NCBI GenBank assembly: GCA_039000515.1
Contig: JBCFYV010009882.1
Span: 104,554,821 to 104,618,820, forward strand
Source: Timema cristinae
Taxonomy: Eukaryota; Arthropoda; Insecta; Phasmatodea; Timematidae
Length of the DNA stretch: 64,000 nt
Reading direction: 5' to 3'
In this document: positions 23,866-35,379 of the stretch, piece by piece
How the letters are laid out: each line of letters opens with the position of its first letter
Position numbering within the stretch: the stretch's first letter is position 1
Position numbers and translations under genes: made by a program
The notes under the pieces: model-generated
Told to the model about the DNA's origin: nothing
Seen by the model: the letters and a program-made list of their open reading frames with translations, nothing else
Databases searched by the model: none

Positions 23866-24479
23866 TATCAATTCTGATCAAAATAAGTCACACAAAAGTT
23901 TGACTTCCTGGCATAGCTCAAACTTCTGTGGGACTACTACTTCCACCAACTTAAAAGAAATCAAGAAGATTTCGACTTGTTAATATTTAACATTATAACA
24001 GAAAACAAAGCAATATTACATTAGAATACTGGCAATTTCTCACTAAATGAATCGGTTATTATTAAAGTTATAGCTAATAAACCAACAAAAATAAATTACT
24101 TTTATAATTTCTTAAAAAAACTTTTCCAAATTTTTTCTATAATTTAAACATTATAAAATTTTAAAGTAAACAATTATTGGTAACCACAAGTGCAATTAAA
24201 TTTAGATTTAAACTAAATATTCAAAGCAAGAAAAATAATCAAGAAGTTGGCTACCTACATAAGTCTAAATATTACAAAAACACTAATGCCCAAAAGGCAA
24301 AAGGAAACATTAAATGTTCCATAAAACAATTTTACTTTCCAAAATAAATCTTCTAGTAAGAAATTACTGACGCCTACGCTGAACAATTTTAATCACATAA
24401 TTAAATAAGTGTTCAAACACTCAAACCCACTATAGGTCGATTATATATAAATATTTAATAAAATATAAAGAGTTTATAT
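23866..24479. other. No gene seen
   Basis: Very AT-rich; it may include the outer part of the 3' LTR of the gypsy relic, whose end could not be fixed. Confidence 0.4.
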
Positions 24480-25024
24480 TTTGTCATCCTGAAGCGATTA
24501 TTTCCAAGTCCAGACCAGGACCTCTCGTGGCTGTGCCGGAATTAATAGTCAACCATGTTAGCTGAGCACCAGATTTATATAGGTCTAGTTGATGGATATA
24601 AGGGGGGGGGGATCTTTATATTAAAATTATAACGCCACGTTGCGAACTCGTGCTAGCAGCATGATTCTCTTGTATTAACAACCGTCATCATGTAGACACG
24701 TCATTCCAGAAATCTGGTGAGCTGGCAGTTAATATCGTGCGACGTTGTCTGTCGGCCGGCTAGGCCAATCAGTGCAGGCCTGGATAACCTCATACTGATG
24801 TCTCGTTGGCCCACTTTTCCAAGGAGTGTCAGTATTCTTTTTAGAATTAATTGATGTGCACCAGTCATGTGATGGCTGTTGGCCGAGACTATAGGGTGAG
24901 AAAAGCACATATTTTAGACATAGTAAGGTGTTGTAAATGTTTGATATTGCAGGATTTCTATATGTATTGCTTATTAGGGGTGGGTAGTATTGATGTAACA
25001 TTAGCTAGCATTGCTAATGTTACA
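24480..25024 (-). mobile_element. Candidate 3' LTR of the gypsy relic (outer end undefined)
   Basis: On the minus strand a purine tract with a 14-base G run (about 25048-25030) lies five bases before TGTAACATTAGC (from 25024), the expected polypurine tract and LTR start. A TATA-like tatataaat lies at 24581-24573. The matching 5' LTR was not seen and the LTR end is not determinable by eye. Confidence 0.5.
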
Positions 25025-25049
25025 ATTATCTCCCCCCCCCCCCTTGTAG

Positions 25050-25882
25050 GGAAGATGAGAGGAAGGAACCTCCATCATCTTGAAGACGGTCCATTGCCTC
25101 AGTTTGAGCTGCTCTCTTGCCTCTTCATCTTTATATTTGGCTTGTGGATGACCCACCCTCTCTGTTCCAGTAGTTCCAGCATCCATCTTCTTCAGAAGAC
25201 GCTTGCACCATCGACATCACATTAAATGATAAAGGGATTCAAAGGAAAGAGAGGCACAGCTAGACCCAATATTAAGGAAGTTTCTCGCAACTATGACCGT
25301 GCCAAAAGTTTGCACACTGTACTTCATTTGGTTAACAAAATAAATAAAATAAAATGTAGTGAACATCTTCTGTCTTCTATGGTTCATATCTTGATAGACA
25401 AGAGTTCAATATTATCTCAAGAAAAGAACCAATATCTTGAATTAATTGTTAAACACTACATACCCCTTTATATAATTAGTAAGAAATCTTGCCGATGTGG
25501 GTCAGAGGAGCGTCCCCCCCTTCAACACCCCAGGAGGGTTCCTTGTCAAAAAGACAAGTATTTCAATATCAAATAAAATAAAACCTTTCACCGCTGAAAG
25601 CCTAGCTTCCTCCCTAGGCCTAGAATAGAGCGGAAGCATGAGATAAGTTAGGGATAGAAGTAATACTTCTTTCTATATTAATGAAAAACAGATGTCATAG
25701 CCCAAAATCCTCTACGAGGATCAACCTATGAAATACGAAAATATCAAACATTAATTTGAAAAGTTACTTCACAAAAATTTGAAAAAATAATTCAAAGAGT
25801 CCCATTTTAGGTTCCCATAAACCTATAAAGAACTATCAGAAAAGTTCTGCTTAAATTACTTGAGTAAAACAAAATTGGTTAG
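25050..25882. other. Probable 3' internal region of the gypsy relic
   Basis: Lies between the integrase C-terminal remnant and the purine tract. Open frames on either strand (for example 25226-25576 plus, 25001-25186 minus) show no recognisable domain; no envelope-like gene was recognised. Confidence 0.4.
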
Positions 25883-26840
25883 TTACGTTAGCAATATGTT
25901 AACCATCAATAGATATGACTTAAGCTCCTTAGGTAGGTACCAGCTTAAGGTGGCTCCCATGAGCCCTGTGCGTCTCGGTGAGGTTTGTCGGGATTTTAAA
26001 CTCACCGACACTGGCGTCAAGAAGGAGTCCACTGACCATGGTCTGTTCCATCTGTGAGAGAGCTTGGCAGTTACTTTGTCAATGGCGGAGCGCTGGGGGA
26101 AACATCTACACATTACAAGGTTACCAACTGCAATGTTCACAGGGACACAACCTCTATTGTAGACTTCTGCAACTCTCCTCTGTGCCCTTTCCAAGTTCTG
26201 AAAAGCAGTTGAACAACTTTCAAATTAAGAAGGGTCGTTAGGAGCTTCCAAAAGAGGACCAATATCTCAGACTGCTAGAAGGGGATGATTCGGTTCCCTA
26301 CCTAACAATACCGAAGCAGGCGAGGCCTTAATTGACTCGTGTAAGGTCGGATTAAAGGAAAAATTAAAAAAAATTAAGTCAAGGTCCCAGTAGACTTGAG
26401 ACTCACTGTCATAGATGGTCAGTGCTACCTTAAGATTTTTGTTAAGGCTTTCAACATGATTTGGGGAGGGATAACAAGGGCTGATGGTAACATGTTTAAT
26501 GACCCACCCAAAACACATGTCCTTGAAGTATTTTGACATAAAACACGGGCCATTATCGCTTACGATCTTTTGAGGGGCATCAAACAGCGACTAAACTCTA
26601 GTAGTTAGAGCGTTTACAGTTGAAGTTCCTTTCATGTAACCCAAAGCGAGTGTTCTGGGTGGGTTTAGTTTTAAGGCAGGCTTCACACCTCCTAACCCAA
26701 TCTCGCACGTCACTATACAGGCTATGCCAGAAAAACTCTTTCGAGATTTTCTGTTGTGTCTTAAGGACTCTCTGGCGAACTCCAAAAAGAGAGTAATAAA
26801 AATAACTCAATAGCATGGGCCTAATCTTTGGTGGCACAAA
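25883..26840 (-). pseudogene. Ty3/gypsy integrase remnant
   Basis: Three broken pieces, in order on the minus strand. About 26838-26598: a zinc-binding region ending in Cys-Glu-Ala-Cys within 'RDWVRRCEACLKTKP'. 26539-26267: the end of the catalytic core, with ISPCYPSPNHVESLNKNLK, in which the catalytic Glu is retained. 26194-25883: a C-terminal region with 'NLVMCRCFPQRS..DKVTAKLSHRW.RPWSV', like the post-core domain of gypsy integrases. Frameshifts and stops separate them, so the protein cannot be made. Confidence 0.85.
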
Positions 26841-27183
26841 TATCCTTCTTCTCCTTCCACCTTGATCATAGGAAACTACAAGACCTTTGAAAACACCATA
26901 TCTACACCTATCTTCACCTTTCTACCACTTTTCAAGGAGTTCGATACAAAAAGGGTCCTCTCCTTGGCGTTTAGAGATGGACACAAAGGACTCAGGAATA
27001 GTACGTATAACACACGCAGTTTTCAGGTTCTACTCCGCACCAATGATATCTAACCTCTCATTCATCCTAGAAAGGGTATCGGCTTCAATATAATGCTTAC
27101 CAGAAATATATTGGGTATTGAATTTGAATTGCGAAATGCGCAAAACCCAACGGCCTATTTTCCAAAGTTGCTTGGGGGTGAGA

Positions 27184-27420
27184 TCATATCCACGCCAAAG
27201 CTACATTGGCCGTGAATAGATCAAATTCCCTTTGCTCAAGATAGTCAGAAAACCTCTCTACCCCAAATACGTAAGCTAGATACTCCCTCTCGTAGGTGCT
27301 GTACTTGCTTTCCGCCTCCGAAAGGGTTTTACTCGCAAAAGCAACGGGAAAATCACAGCACAGTCCCGAGTGCAAGAGAAGATGCATCCACCTGTAGCTG
27401 AAAAGGGAGTGAGAAATCTG
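27184..27420 (-). pseudogene. Ty3/gypsy RNase H remnant
   Basis: The minus-strand fragment reads PVAFASKTLSEAESKYSTYE and continues with EYLAYVFGVERFSDYL, the characteristic gypsy RNase H segment. The final 'ANVALAW' replaces the usual 'TDH.AL.W', so the conserved Asp-His is lost. Confidence 0.85.
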
Positions 27421-27520
27421 GCATCTTGAGCACTTCAGGGGAAACTAAAGACTTTTTTAACAAAGAAAATGCCTTTCTCTAGTCCTCCCCCCAAACAAAC
27501 TTAGAACCCTTCCTTTTGAG

Positions 27521-28550
27521 TTAGTTCAAAGGCGAAGCAATTTCAGGAAAATGGGGATTAAACTTTGCGTAATACGCACACATGCCCATAAAACGTTGAA
27601 AACCCTTTATATTTTTAGGCGCAGGAAAACCAAGAATGAATTTAACCCACTCAGGGTCCACCAACAAATTTGCCCACAAAAATAATGTAACCCAAGTACT
27701 TGATGGACGTGATGGCCCACGTAACATTTTCAGGATTCACAGTAAGCCCAGCATATCTGAGTTTACGCAAGACTATCTCAATATGAGCCATATGATCCTC
27801 CAAAGTGTTACTATAAATACAAATGTCATCAAGATAATTAAAGACAAACTTTAACTTACAATCCTAAAAAAATGTGATCCAGAACACGATTAAGAGCCTG
27901 ACCCCCAACGGAACATCCTAGGGGAACGCGGTTAAGCTCGTACACTTGCTAGGGAGAGTGACAAACGCAGTGTATTGTTTAGAGCCTTCAGTCAGCGCAC
28001 ATTGCAGGAAACTGGCATTTAGATAGATCAGACTGTAGAACTTGGCTCCACCAAGATGTTGGAAAGCAGAATTTACACGAGGCATAAGATAAGGGTTGAA
28101 TCTAATCTGTTTGTTCACCTTTCTATAGTCAATAATGAGTCTATGATCCCCAGCCTTACAAGGAATGATGAAGGCGGGACTAGAAAAGGCAGATTTAGAA
28201 GGTCTAAAAATTTGCAACTTAGGTGGGTCGCAAGAATAAGGACCTGATCGTACCGGTTTAGGGTCTTCCATAACAATGTCGTAAGGTAAGACATCACATT
28301 TTCCCCACTTGGGAGTGATAACATCAGAAAATTGTTCTAAAATCGAACTTATATCTACATTTTTTATAGTTACTAAGAAATGATCGCTAGGCTTGCGTTC
28401 CTTGCTAAACACCACCTTAACACGGGGCAAAAACCTAGAAGAAACTTCCCTTTGAGACAAGTTAACAATGGCCCTAGAGCGGGTAAGGAAATCAACGCCT
28501 AAAATTATATCTAGGGTAAACTCAAAACAACAAACAATGGAGTTTTCCAC
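27521..28550 (-). pseudogene. Ty3/gypsy reverse transcriptase remnant
   Basis: Begins with the protease/RT linker (DIILGVDFLTRSRAIVNL) and continues into RT: 'SSPAFIIPCKAGDHRLIIDY', 'RKVNKQIRFNPYLMPRV', then 'FYSLIYLNASF.QCAL' where the usual catalytic Asp is Tyr. After a small frameshift come 'RVPLG.SVGGQALNRVLDHIF' and the YLDD motif (27836-27825, intact). The thumb segment 'FQRFMGMCAYYAKFNPHFPE' is at 27727-27521. The first catalytic Asp is lost and stops are present, so the enzyme is dead. Confidence 0.9.
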
Positions 28551-28762
28551 GAGACTATAGCAATCTTAATTGGAACGCTAAATCTCTTACTAACCACCAG
28601 AGACCGACCATTAGCAATAGCATAAACTTTAGGAAAAATATTTTCAAAAACAATATTGTTAGAATTTTGAAGAGATGTCGAAAAATCAGAACTAATAAAT
28701 GAAGAACTTGCCCCAATACCTAACAACCCTAAACAGGCCTGGAAACAAACATAAAGAGCCAC
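28511..28762 (-). pseudogene. Ty3/gypsy aspartic protease remnant
   Basis: Minus-strand peptide with GIGASSSFISSDF where retroelement proteases have Asp-Thr-Gly-Ala-Ser; the catalytic Asp has become Gly and the Thr is Ile. It is out of frame with the RT that follows. Confidence 0.8.
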
Positions 28763-28774
28763 AATAAGGGAAGG

Positions 28775-28870
28775 TGGGCTTCGCTCGGCAGAGCCATGAA
28801 TCTTACAGCGCGATCCTGAAGGGCACCTACTCTGAAAATGCCCTAACTGCTGACATTTGAAACAACAATA
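28775..28870 (-). pseudogene. Gag zinc-knuckle remnant
   Basis: The minus-strand peptide CFKCQQLGHFQSRC fits the CX2CX4HX4C nucleic-acid-binding knuckle exactly and runs in frame towards the protease. The upstream part of Gag is absent: homology stops near 28880. Confidence 0.8.
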
Positions 28871-29109
28871 CTAGCTAATGTTACATTCGATGTTTCAGTG
28901 CCTTCCTTGGGCTCATCAGGAAGTATGTCCTTTACACCCTTATCAGCCATGGATATCAAGCTGTGAAAAATATACTTTTGTTGATCAATACTGTTGCATT
29001 TATACAACACTGTTTAAAACAGCAGTTCTGAGCTGGTTTAGACTTCTTCTTTATAATGACTGTACCGGTAATAGAAACATAATGCTTACCTGATGCTCTG
29101 ATGGCTTAA

Positions 29110-29500
29110 TCTACATTTCCCCCCAACTACTTCTATCTATATCATCAACTGTTTCCAGCTTGTGGCCGGGTCAGTTTAGTAAAATGCCTCCATCTTCCTT
29201 TGTCCTTCCTCCTTTAATCACTTCCATTCTTCTCTTCTCCATTTTACACCTTCTGTTTTATGTTCCCCATCTCTTTCTGGGCCTTCTTTGCAGACTTTTC
29301 CCTAAATACTCCATTTCCATCACTTTCTTTGGCATTATCTCCTTTTCCATCCTCATTACATGCCCATACCGTCTCAATCGTGCATCCTCTCCTATATCAT
29401 GTACTCCCTTTACTCCTATTCTTTCCCGGATAACTTCATTCCTCATCTTGTTTCTCCTCGTGACAGCTAACGTGCTCCTCACAAAATTATTCCCATTTCT
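29110..29500 (-). pseudogene. Non-LTR retrotransposon (LINE) RT C-terminal fragment
   Basis: The minus-strand peptide includes ARLRRYGHVMRMEKEIMPKK followed by 'RRPRKRWGT' and, further on, 'DIDRSSWG'. This is the 'RL.W.GHV.RM.......K' segment found after the RT domain of many LINEs. Only this 3' piece remains. It sits next to the broken 5' side of the gypsy relic. Confidence 0.75.
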
Positions 29501-29870
29501 ATCTATATATTTCTTTAAACATTTTTTCTTATATTTTTAAACACACTCACTGTCCTCAGAAAGTGACAAATCCAAGATATCACTAATGATGTTTAAAATC
29601 ACTACAAAAACTAAACACAGACTGATAAAAACAGCCAAATAACTTCAAACATAAGAGAAAGAGCACACAGAAGTGTTTTTATAGATCAAGGGCACTGGCA
29701 AGCTTTTACATTTGGCTTTTCCTAAACCCCGTTGTTAAAATATTGAAATAAAACTTTGTACATCCACTCAAAAATACTCAACAATGTACTTCCTCTGAAA
29801 TCACCTTCTTGTACCCAATATCTTTCATCTCAAAGTTTTGACTTAAGAGCTTTCCTTGAATTGAAATTAT

Positions 29871-30072
29871 GGGCCAGTTTCATAGTCAAATTTAGTACGC
29901 CTCAAGTGCGGCGCTACACTAAGTACATGACGACACCTACCTAAACCAGAATGGAATGGGCCAGTTTCCAATGTGAGAATGGCCCATTCCATTCGAGTTC
30001 AGGTAGGTGTCGTAATGTACTTAGTGTAGCGCCGCACTTGAGGCGTACTAAATTTGACTATGAAACTGGCCC
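29871..30072. mobile_element. Foldback MITE, near-perfect palindrome of 202 bp
   Basis: The two halves are reverse complements. The left begins GGGCCAGTTTCATAGTC, and the right, reversed, begins identically. The first 58 bp or so match without change, and only a handful of differences occur across arms of about 94 bp around a short centre. It is too short to code for anything. The target duplication is unclear. The high arm identity suggests recent insertion or arm gene conversion. Confidence 0.9.
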
Positions 30073-30748
30073 TAAATCTAAATAACAAAGTTACTTTTCT
30101 AAAGATAGACAATTATATTATGAAATTTTAATAATTTTTTTTATAAAAAAGGTAGTGAAATATTCGAAAACTATTCCAATGAAAATAAGTGACCTAGGAA
30201 TTTTACTAATTTGAAGTAAATTATTTTATTTTAAAGCTTATTAATTTGGAAACATAGACTTGAAGTACCTAAATTATATTTTAAAGAGCAACAAAAATCT
30301 TAGGTCATCAAAAAATATATAGCCTTATTTAAGAAAATTCAACATAAGAAATTTTTTTAAAAATCAATGTGTATACTACAACTAAATTTTATGAAAATGT
30401 AAACACTATTAAATACGTCTTAGATACTTGGTTGATTGCTCACTATAAATGAGGTATTAAACGAAAAACCTTTTGAGCGACCAACATATATAAAACTGAT
30501 AGCCAGATTGAAAAAAAGAACTATTTACGAGTTTATTCAAATTTCGGTTTATATTCAAACAATGTCCCTGCCAAGTTTAGTTAAAATTGGTACACGACTT
30601 TGAAACATATGGCTTAACCAACAGACGGACACACAGACAAATGGTCCAGGTTTTCTAATGAGTGTAGAAACAAGACAATACGATGATACAAATATAAACA
30701 AACATGATACTACACATAAATTACCACATATAAATGTACACTTTAGAG
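30073..30748. other. No gene seen
   Basis: AT-rich intergenic or intronic sequence. Confidence 0.5.
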
Positions 30749-30830
30749 CAGGGGTCAACAATGCGGTTCCCGTGGGCGCCATACTGCCCTTTTGACAGAT
30801 TTTAGGCGTCCGCCTTACATCTTTTGTTAA
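30749..30830. mobile_element. hAT-like terminus fragment
   Basis: Starts CAGGGGTCAACAATGCGG and continues 'ttcccgtgggcgcc', resembling the CAGGGGTG... ends of hAT/Charlie-type elements. The far end was not located. Confidence 0.4.
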
Positions 30831-30939
30831 ATAGTTTTGTTTGATAATTGACAGGATGGTTGTCGAGTATTATTTGAAATTAAACTTCATTGTTATCTAT
30901 TCATCATTAGTTCTCAATTTATTATTCCATTCATATCAA

Positions 30940-30968
30940 AAGGTTAGGTTAGGTTAGCTTAGGTTAGG
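30940..30968 (+). repeat. Interstitial TTAGG-type run
   Basis: 'aggttaggttaggttagctt' followed by 'aggttagg': four to five copies of the arthropod telomere-type pentamer with one spacer variation. Confidence 0.7.
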
Positions 30969-31039
30969 AGTTGAATGGAATTACAGTTTGTTTCACAATT
31001 CGTGTGGACCGGATAACAGGTATACATTATTCCGCAATT

Positions 31040-31426
31040 CGAGTGCGCCCCAAAAACTATTGGTTTTTAATAAAAGTGGTTTATTTTTAGTGTTCCTACA
31101 ACTTTGAATGATAAGTTATTTCGTATCTCAAAGAGTTGATGAGATATTATCAAAATTGTAAATTTTATCCTATGTAATGTATCCTCAAGGTCATTTCATT
31201 GGGAAAATGAGAGGAACCATTTTGTTTTTAATATTAAATAGTGTACCGGTATTGATTTATTTAAAAAGGGTTTGAGTTGACTTTTAGAAAATAGATTTTT
31301 CTCTTTCTACATTTGATTTATAACTATCCGGGTGGACCTTATAAGTTAACAAGTTTCAGTCGGGTCGACTCTAGACCCAGTAAAAGATAGACAGGCAGAC
31401 GACATAGCAAAACACTCTTTTTTGAG

Positions 31427-31457
<31 letters not shown>

Positions 31458-31490
31458 GTATGAAACGTTGACATCCAAATACATTTTAAA
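31040..31490 (+). repeat. P repeat copy
   Basis: Member of the dispersed family at 42.9-49.9 kb: 'gataagttatttcgtatctc', 'gagttgatgagatattatca', 'cattgggaaaatgagagg', 'agacaggcagacgac', then a G run and 'gaaacgttgacatccaa'. Its interior carries a long G homopolymer (about 31430-31454). Confidence 0.65.
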
Positions 31491-31539
31491 TTATATTTGG
31501 TTGACGATATCCAAGGGATCGCGAGAAAGTAAAACTGAG

Positions 31540-31900
31540 ATCTTCAGCTATATAATTGTTTATCGAGAAGTGTTCTTTAAACCTGTGATATTTGTTAATA
31601 TAATTGTTTATCGAGAAGTGTTCTTTAAGCCTGTGATATTTGTTAATATATTTGTTTATCGAGAAGTGTTCTTTAAGCCTGTGATATTTGTTAATATATT
31701 TGTTTATCTAGAAGTGTTCTTTAAGCCTGTGATATTTGTTAATATATTTGTTTATCGAGAAGTGTTCTTTAAGCCTGTGATATTTGTTAATATAATTGTT
31801 TATCGAGAAGTGTTATTTAAGCCTGTGATATTTGTTAATATATTTGTTTATCGAGAAGTGTTCTTTAAACCAGCGATATTTGAAATAATAGTTGTTTATG
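31540..31900 (+). repeat. 48-bp minisatellite, about 7 copies
   Basis: Tandem unit beginning 'ttgtttatcgagaagtgttc' with period 48; the next 100 bp hold two or three decayed copies. Because 48 is divisible by 3, the frame stays open for 183 codons (31468-32019) and encodes a 16-residue repeat with VYREVFFKPVIF. No homology, signal or splice context supports a real protein. Confidence 0.9.
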
Positions 31901-32205
31901 AGGAAATGTTTAGTAATCCTGGGAGCTTTATCGAAATCGTTGTTTATTATCAAGTGTTCTCCGAACATTATATTTTATATATTATCTTTGTTTTAAATAG
32001 TGGTATCTTAATCTTTTAACGTCAGATTTTAAGTGTTTCCAAATAGTTGAAATCTAAAGAATGAAACGTTTTTAAAACCATATATAGTAGAAAGTTTCAG
32101 ATTTTCCCAAAGAGGGCTCTCTTAAAATGGCACGTGTCCAAGTATTCATTTCTGAATATTATATCGTGATCACTAAAAACTGGTACAATTTATGATTTGT
32201 AAACA

Positions 32206-32400
32206 CCTAGATCGGTGGTCAAGTGGACCAAATGTAAGGCTCATCTACTTTGATTTGCCAGTGACGTGGAGGTTGGGGTTCAAATTACAACATAATGTAC
32301 TAAGGTTGGTTTTACTTAAACAGTTTTTCACTCTCCCTTCACAAAATCTAGTTTAAATATCCTTAAACTTCTATCTTACTAGTCCCTAACCTATTACTTA
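32206..32400 (+). mobile_element. SINE-B, diverged copy
   Basis: Head 'cggtggtcaagtggaccaaa', box B-like 'gttggggttcaaattacaac', body 'ggttggttttacttaaacag'; the tail is lost, giving way to the 46-bp minisatellite. Confidence 0.55.
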
Positions 32401-32427
32401 CTATATTGCATTAGAAACTTGAAAGAA

Positions 32428-32712
32428 CATCACTATACCCCATACCTATCACGAGATAGTTCTATCCAGTCCACCTCATTACACTCTATCTCTATCTTGA
32501 GCTAGTTCTATCCATTCCACCTCACTACACCCTATCCCTATCTTGAGCTAGTTCTATCCAGTCCACCTCATTACACCCTATCCCTATCTTGAGCTAGTTC
32601 TATCCAGTCCACCTCATTACACTCTATCCCTATCTTGAGCTAGTTCTACCCAGTGCACCTCATTATACCCTATCCCTATCTTGAGCTAGTTCTATCCAGT
32701 CCACCTCATTGG
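32428..32712. repeat. 46-bp minisatellite, about 6 copies
   Basis: Period 46, unit containing 'cttgagctagttctatccag' and 'tccacctcattacac', with minor variants between copies. It directly follows a SINE-B fragment. Non-coding. Confidence 0.9.
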
Positions 32713-33289
32713 GTCTGCCAGCTAGTTCCCTGAACAAGGTCCTAGGTCTTCCAATCGCCCCTCATGTCCTGCCCACCGTATCCTGCGATATTTGACTACA
32801 CTAACACAGCCTGGTGTTCAGTACAATACTAAAATTATTAAAATTCCTATAGATCGGAAATGTAGTAACAAGTTTTTTCGGGGAAAGATAACGCTTTGTC
32901 AGCATTGAAACTTGTGATAGTTATGTCCTTCCCTGAAACTATTATCTGATACTTAGATCATGAAATATTTAATTTATTAAATAAATGTTACCATAGCTCG
33001 AGCTCTTTAATGATTTGAATATATCCTTAGAAGTATTTCTTATATTTCAGGTAGTGATAGCTACCTGGTTTACTGAAATTTTCCTCTGATTTTGAACTGG
33101 GAGATATGTTAGTTCTTTACATAAATGTTCAAATTAAATCTTGGTTTATCATAATTTTCAGACAATACCAGTAAAAATTACTTATCCTAGGGTTTTTACG
33201 AAGTATTGAATCGTGATAATTTTTGACGTTTGAGATTATAACAGAGATCGATGTTTTAAACGCCTGCGAACTTAAAAAATATAGAGAAC

Positions 33290-33775
33290 TAGATAGCTGT
33301 TTCCCGCGGCTTTGCTCGCGTGGAAGTTGATTATATACAAATACGAAAATATACATATGTATTTACAGATTAATTTAAAATATTACGTTACGTTGATGAC
33401 CATAACTTGACCTCAGATCAAAAATAATGCAAGTCCGATACAAACTTTCACCCCCTTTTTCATCCCTTATTAAATAAAATTTCCAAAATTCCTGAAACAC
33501 GTATTTATTTGTTTTACGTCAATAACCGAAATACAAAATTTTGTTTATGTAACTTTCAAAATGACAGACTTCCATACATATTATCATACATATTATCATC
33601 CCCTATTTTGACCCCTTTGGGGTGGAGTTTTCTAAAATCCTTTCTTAGTGGGTGCCTACATAACAAAATGAATATACAGTCCGAATTTCATGCTTGTAGC
33701 CTTGATAGTTTGCGCTCGGCGATGATGAATCAATCAGACAGTCAGTCAGGACATGTTATTTTATAAGTATAGATA
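33290..33775 (+). repeat. LINE-like 3' region with CCCGCGGCTTTGCTCGCG motif
   Basis: Carries 'cccgcggctttgctcgcgtg' at about 33302 and ends 'cagacagtcagtcaggacat' followed by 'gttattttataagtatagat'. This pattern (a GC palindromic motif, then a CAGT-run and a short A/T end) is widespread in insect genomes as an untranslated end of non-LTR elements. No RT was found. Confidence 0.5.
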
Positions 33776-33855
33776 ATTGTGTCTTCATCCTGAGCTACAG
33801 ACGAATCTGTTTAATGGAATTAGTTCAAACTAAATGACCATAAGGCATGGCTTTT

Positions 33856-34055
33856 CTTAGCATCGCGTTTTAGGGATTATGGAGGTTATATCTATGAGAA
33901 GCATACCTTCATTTGCATGGAGGGAGAGTGGAAAACAATTGGGTAAGAAACACCCTCAGTACATCCGAGCGAGATAAGAACCTTAATCTCCCTGTCATTG
34001 GCAGTCTTAGGCTATTGCGAGAGTAACACCTTAGACCATACGGCCACCGACGTGA
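33856..34055 (-). mobile_element. SINE-B copy
   Basis: Minus strand: head region 'cggtggccgtatggtctaag', body 'ccatgcaaatgaaggtatgc' and truncated tail 'aaaacgcgatgctaag'. Box B is diverged. Confidence 0.7.
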
Positions 34056-34449
34056 GTAATAAATTATTACTTTTGCTCTAAAATTAAGGATAGTTTACAA
34101 ATGACCAATTAAAATTTTTTTGAAATAATCTTGAAATGTATTTTAAGATTCTGTTCAAAATGGGTGTCTGGTGCATTTTTTACTTGATAAATTTCACCGT
34201 GTACTTGTTTTTCAAGAAATAATATCTCTAAGTGTAGTTTACTGCTGGTAGATCTCGTTCTAATATATAATACACTTCACAATGATGTCATACTGTTTAT
34301 TAATTAGTCCTAGTTTCATAACAATAATTGTTCTCTGAAACTTTGTTTATATTCGTTGAACTTTTTTCTATTGAACATTATCAGTGTTCTATAAGGTATT
34401 TTATAAAATTTGAATTGTGAGGAATATTATTGTTAATGCTCAAACTTTT

Positions 34450-34860
34450 ATACTCTGATATAAAATGACATAAAAATTCTAATAATTACTTAAAATTTAC
34501 AAAAACAAACAAACAACAACCTAAAAATATGAACAAAAAACTTGTAATGACTACACACGACTTAATCAAACACGCACTTTACAAATGTTAACTAGTACCT
34601 TGAATGATTCCGAGTATAATATTGGTGTACAAATACCTGCTACCCCCTCCCAACACAACCCTCTCTAACATAGTTACAGTCTCGCCAGGAATGTGTGTTT
34701 TACAACCAACCAAACAAACAACCAAGTTACAAAGACGTCCATTGTCTACATTATATTCTCATTACGTCTGTGTGTCATTTAAATATTTATCTTTAAGTAT
34801 TAATGCATTTATAAAATATATGTAGTACTTCAAATAAACTCCTTCGAAATGAATGCTTAA
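34450..34860 (-). repeat. E74 element copy with one 74-bp unit
   Basis: The minus strand matches the element at 54.9-56.0 kb: 'acattcctggcgagactgta' (about 34716-34633) followed downstream by 'acatttgtaaagtgcgtg' and 'gttcatatttttagg'. Only one copy of the 74-bp unit is present. Confidence 0.65.
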
Positions 34861-35049
34861 AAATGACTAAAAAATTACGCAAGCCAAGAAAATATGATAT
34901 GAAAATCCAAATGACTAGAAACTAACCCCCAGGGGGTCATGAACATAATTTATGGAATTATGATTAATGTCTGTGATATACCATAAATTATGATGACATG
35001 TCATCAAAATCCGAATGGTCAATATTTTTTAATTCAATCTTTCCATTGC

Positions 35050-35285
35050 GCCTAATTAAACACGCGGGGTATTCTCGTATATGAACAAATCTAATGGTAG
35101 GGATGAGGAAGGTAGAATCTAGAAGACATGTACCCACATTTGCATAAAAGAAGGTTGAGAAAATATTTAGAAAAAAATCCACGTAATACATCTTATCGGG
35201 ATTTGAGCTCGGACATCCATGTTATTTTCACTCGAGTTTACTGCAAGAGTGACGCCTTAGACCATTCGATCACCGAAGCGGGTAC
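35050..35285 (-). mobile_element. SINE-B copy
   Basis: Minus strand: head 'cttcggtgatcgaatggtct', box B-like 'gagctcaaatcccgat', body 'ttatgcaaatgtgggtacat'; the tail is degraded. Confidence 0.65.
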
Positions 35286-35379
35286 CTATTTTACTAATTC
35301 TAAAGAAGTTTTCTTTGCCTCTACTTCCCACATGATTAGTTGACCAATGCGTTTCGAACCAAAGACCTCTCAAAGGTCC

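Noticed and set aside
24851..25225. 124-codon plus-strand ORF
   Set aside because: It lies across the purine tract and LTR start of the minus-strand gypsy relic and shows no domain.
29160..29540. 126-codon plus-strand hydrophobic ORF
   Set aside because: It is the complement of the LINE RT tail read on the minus strand.
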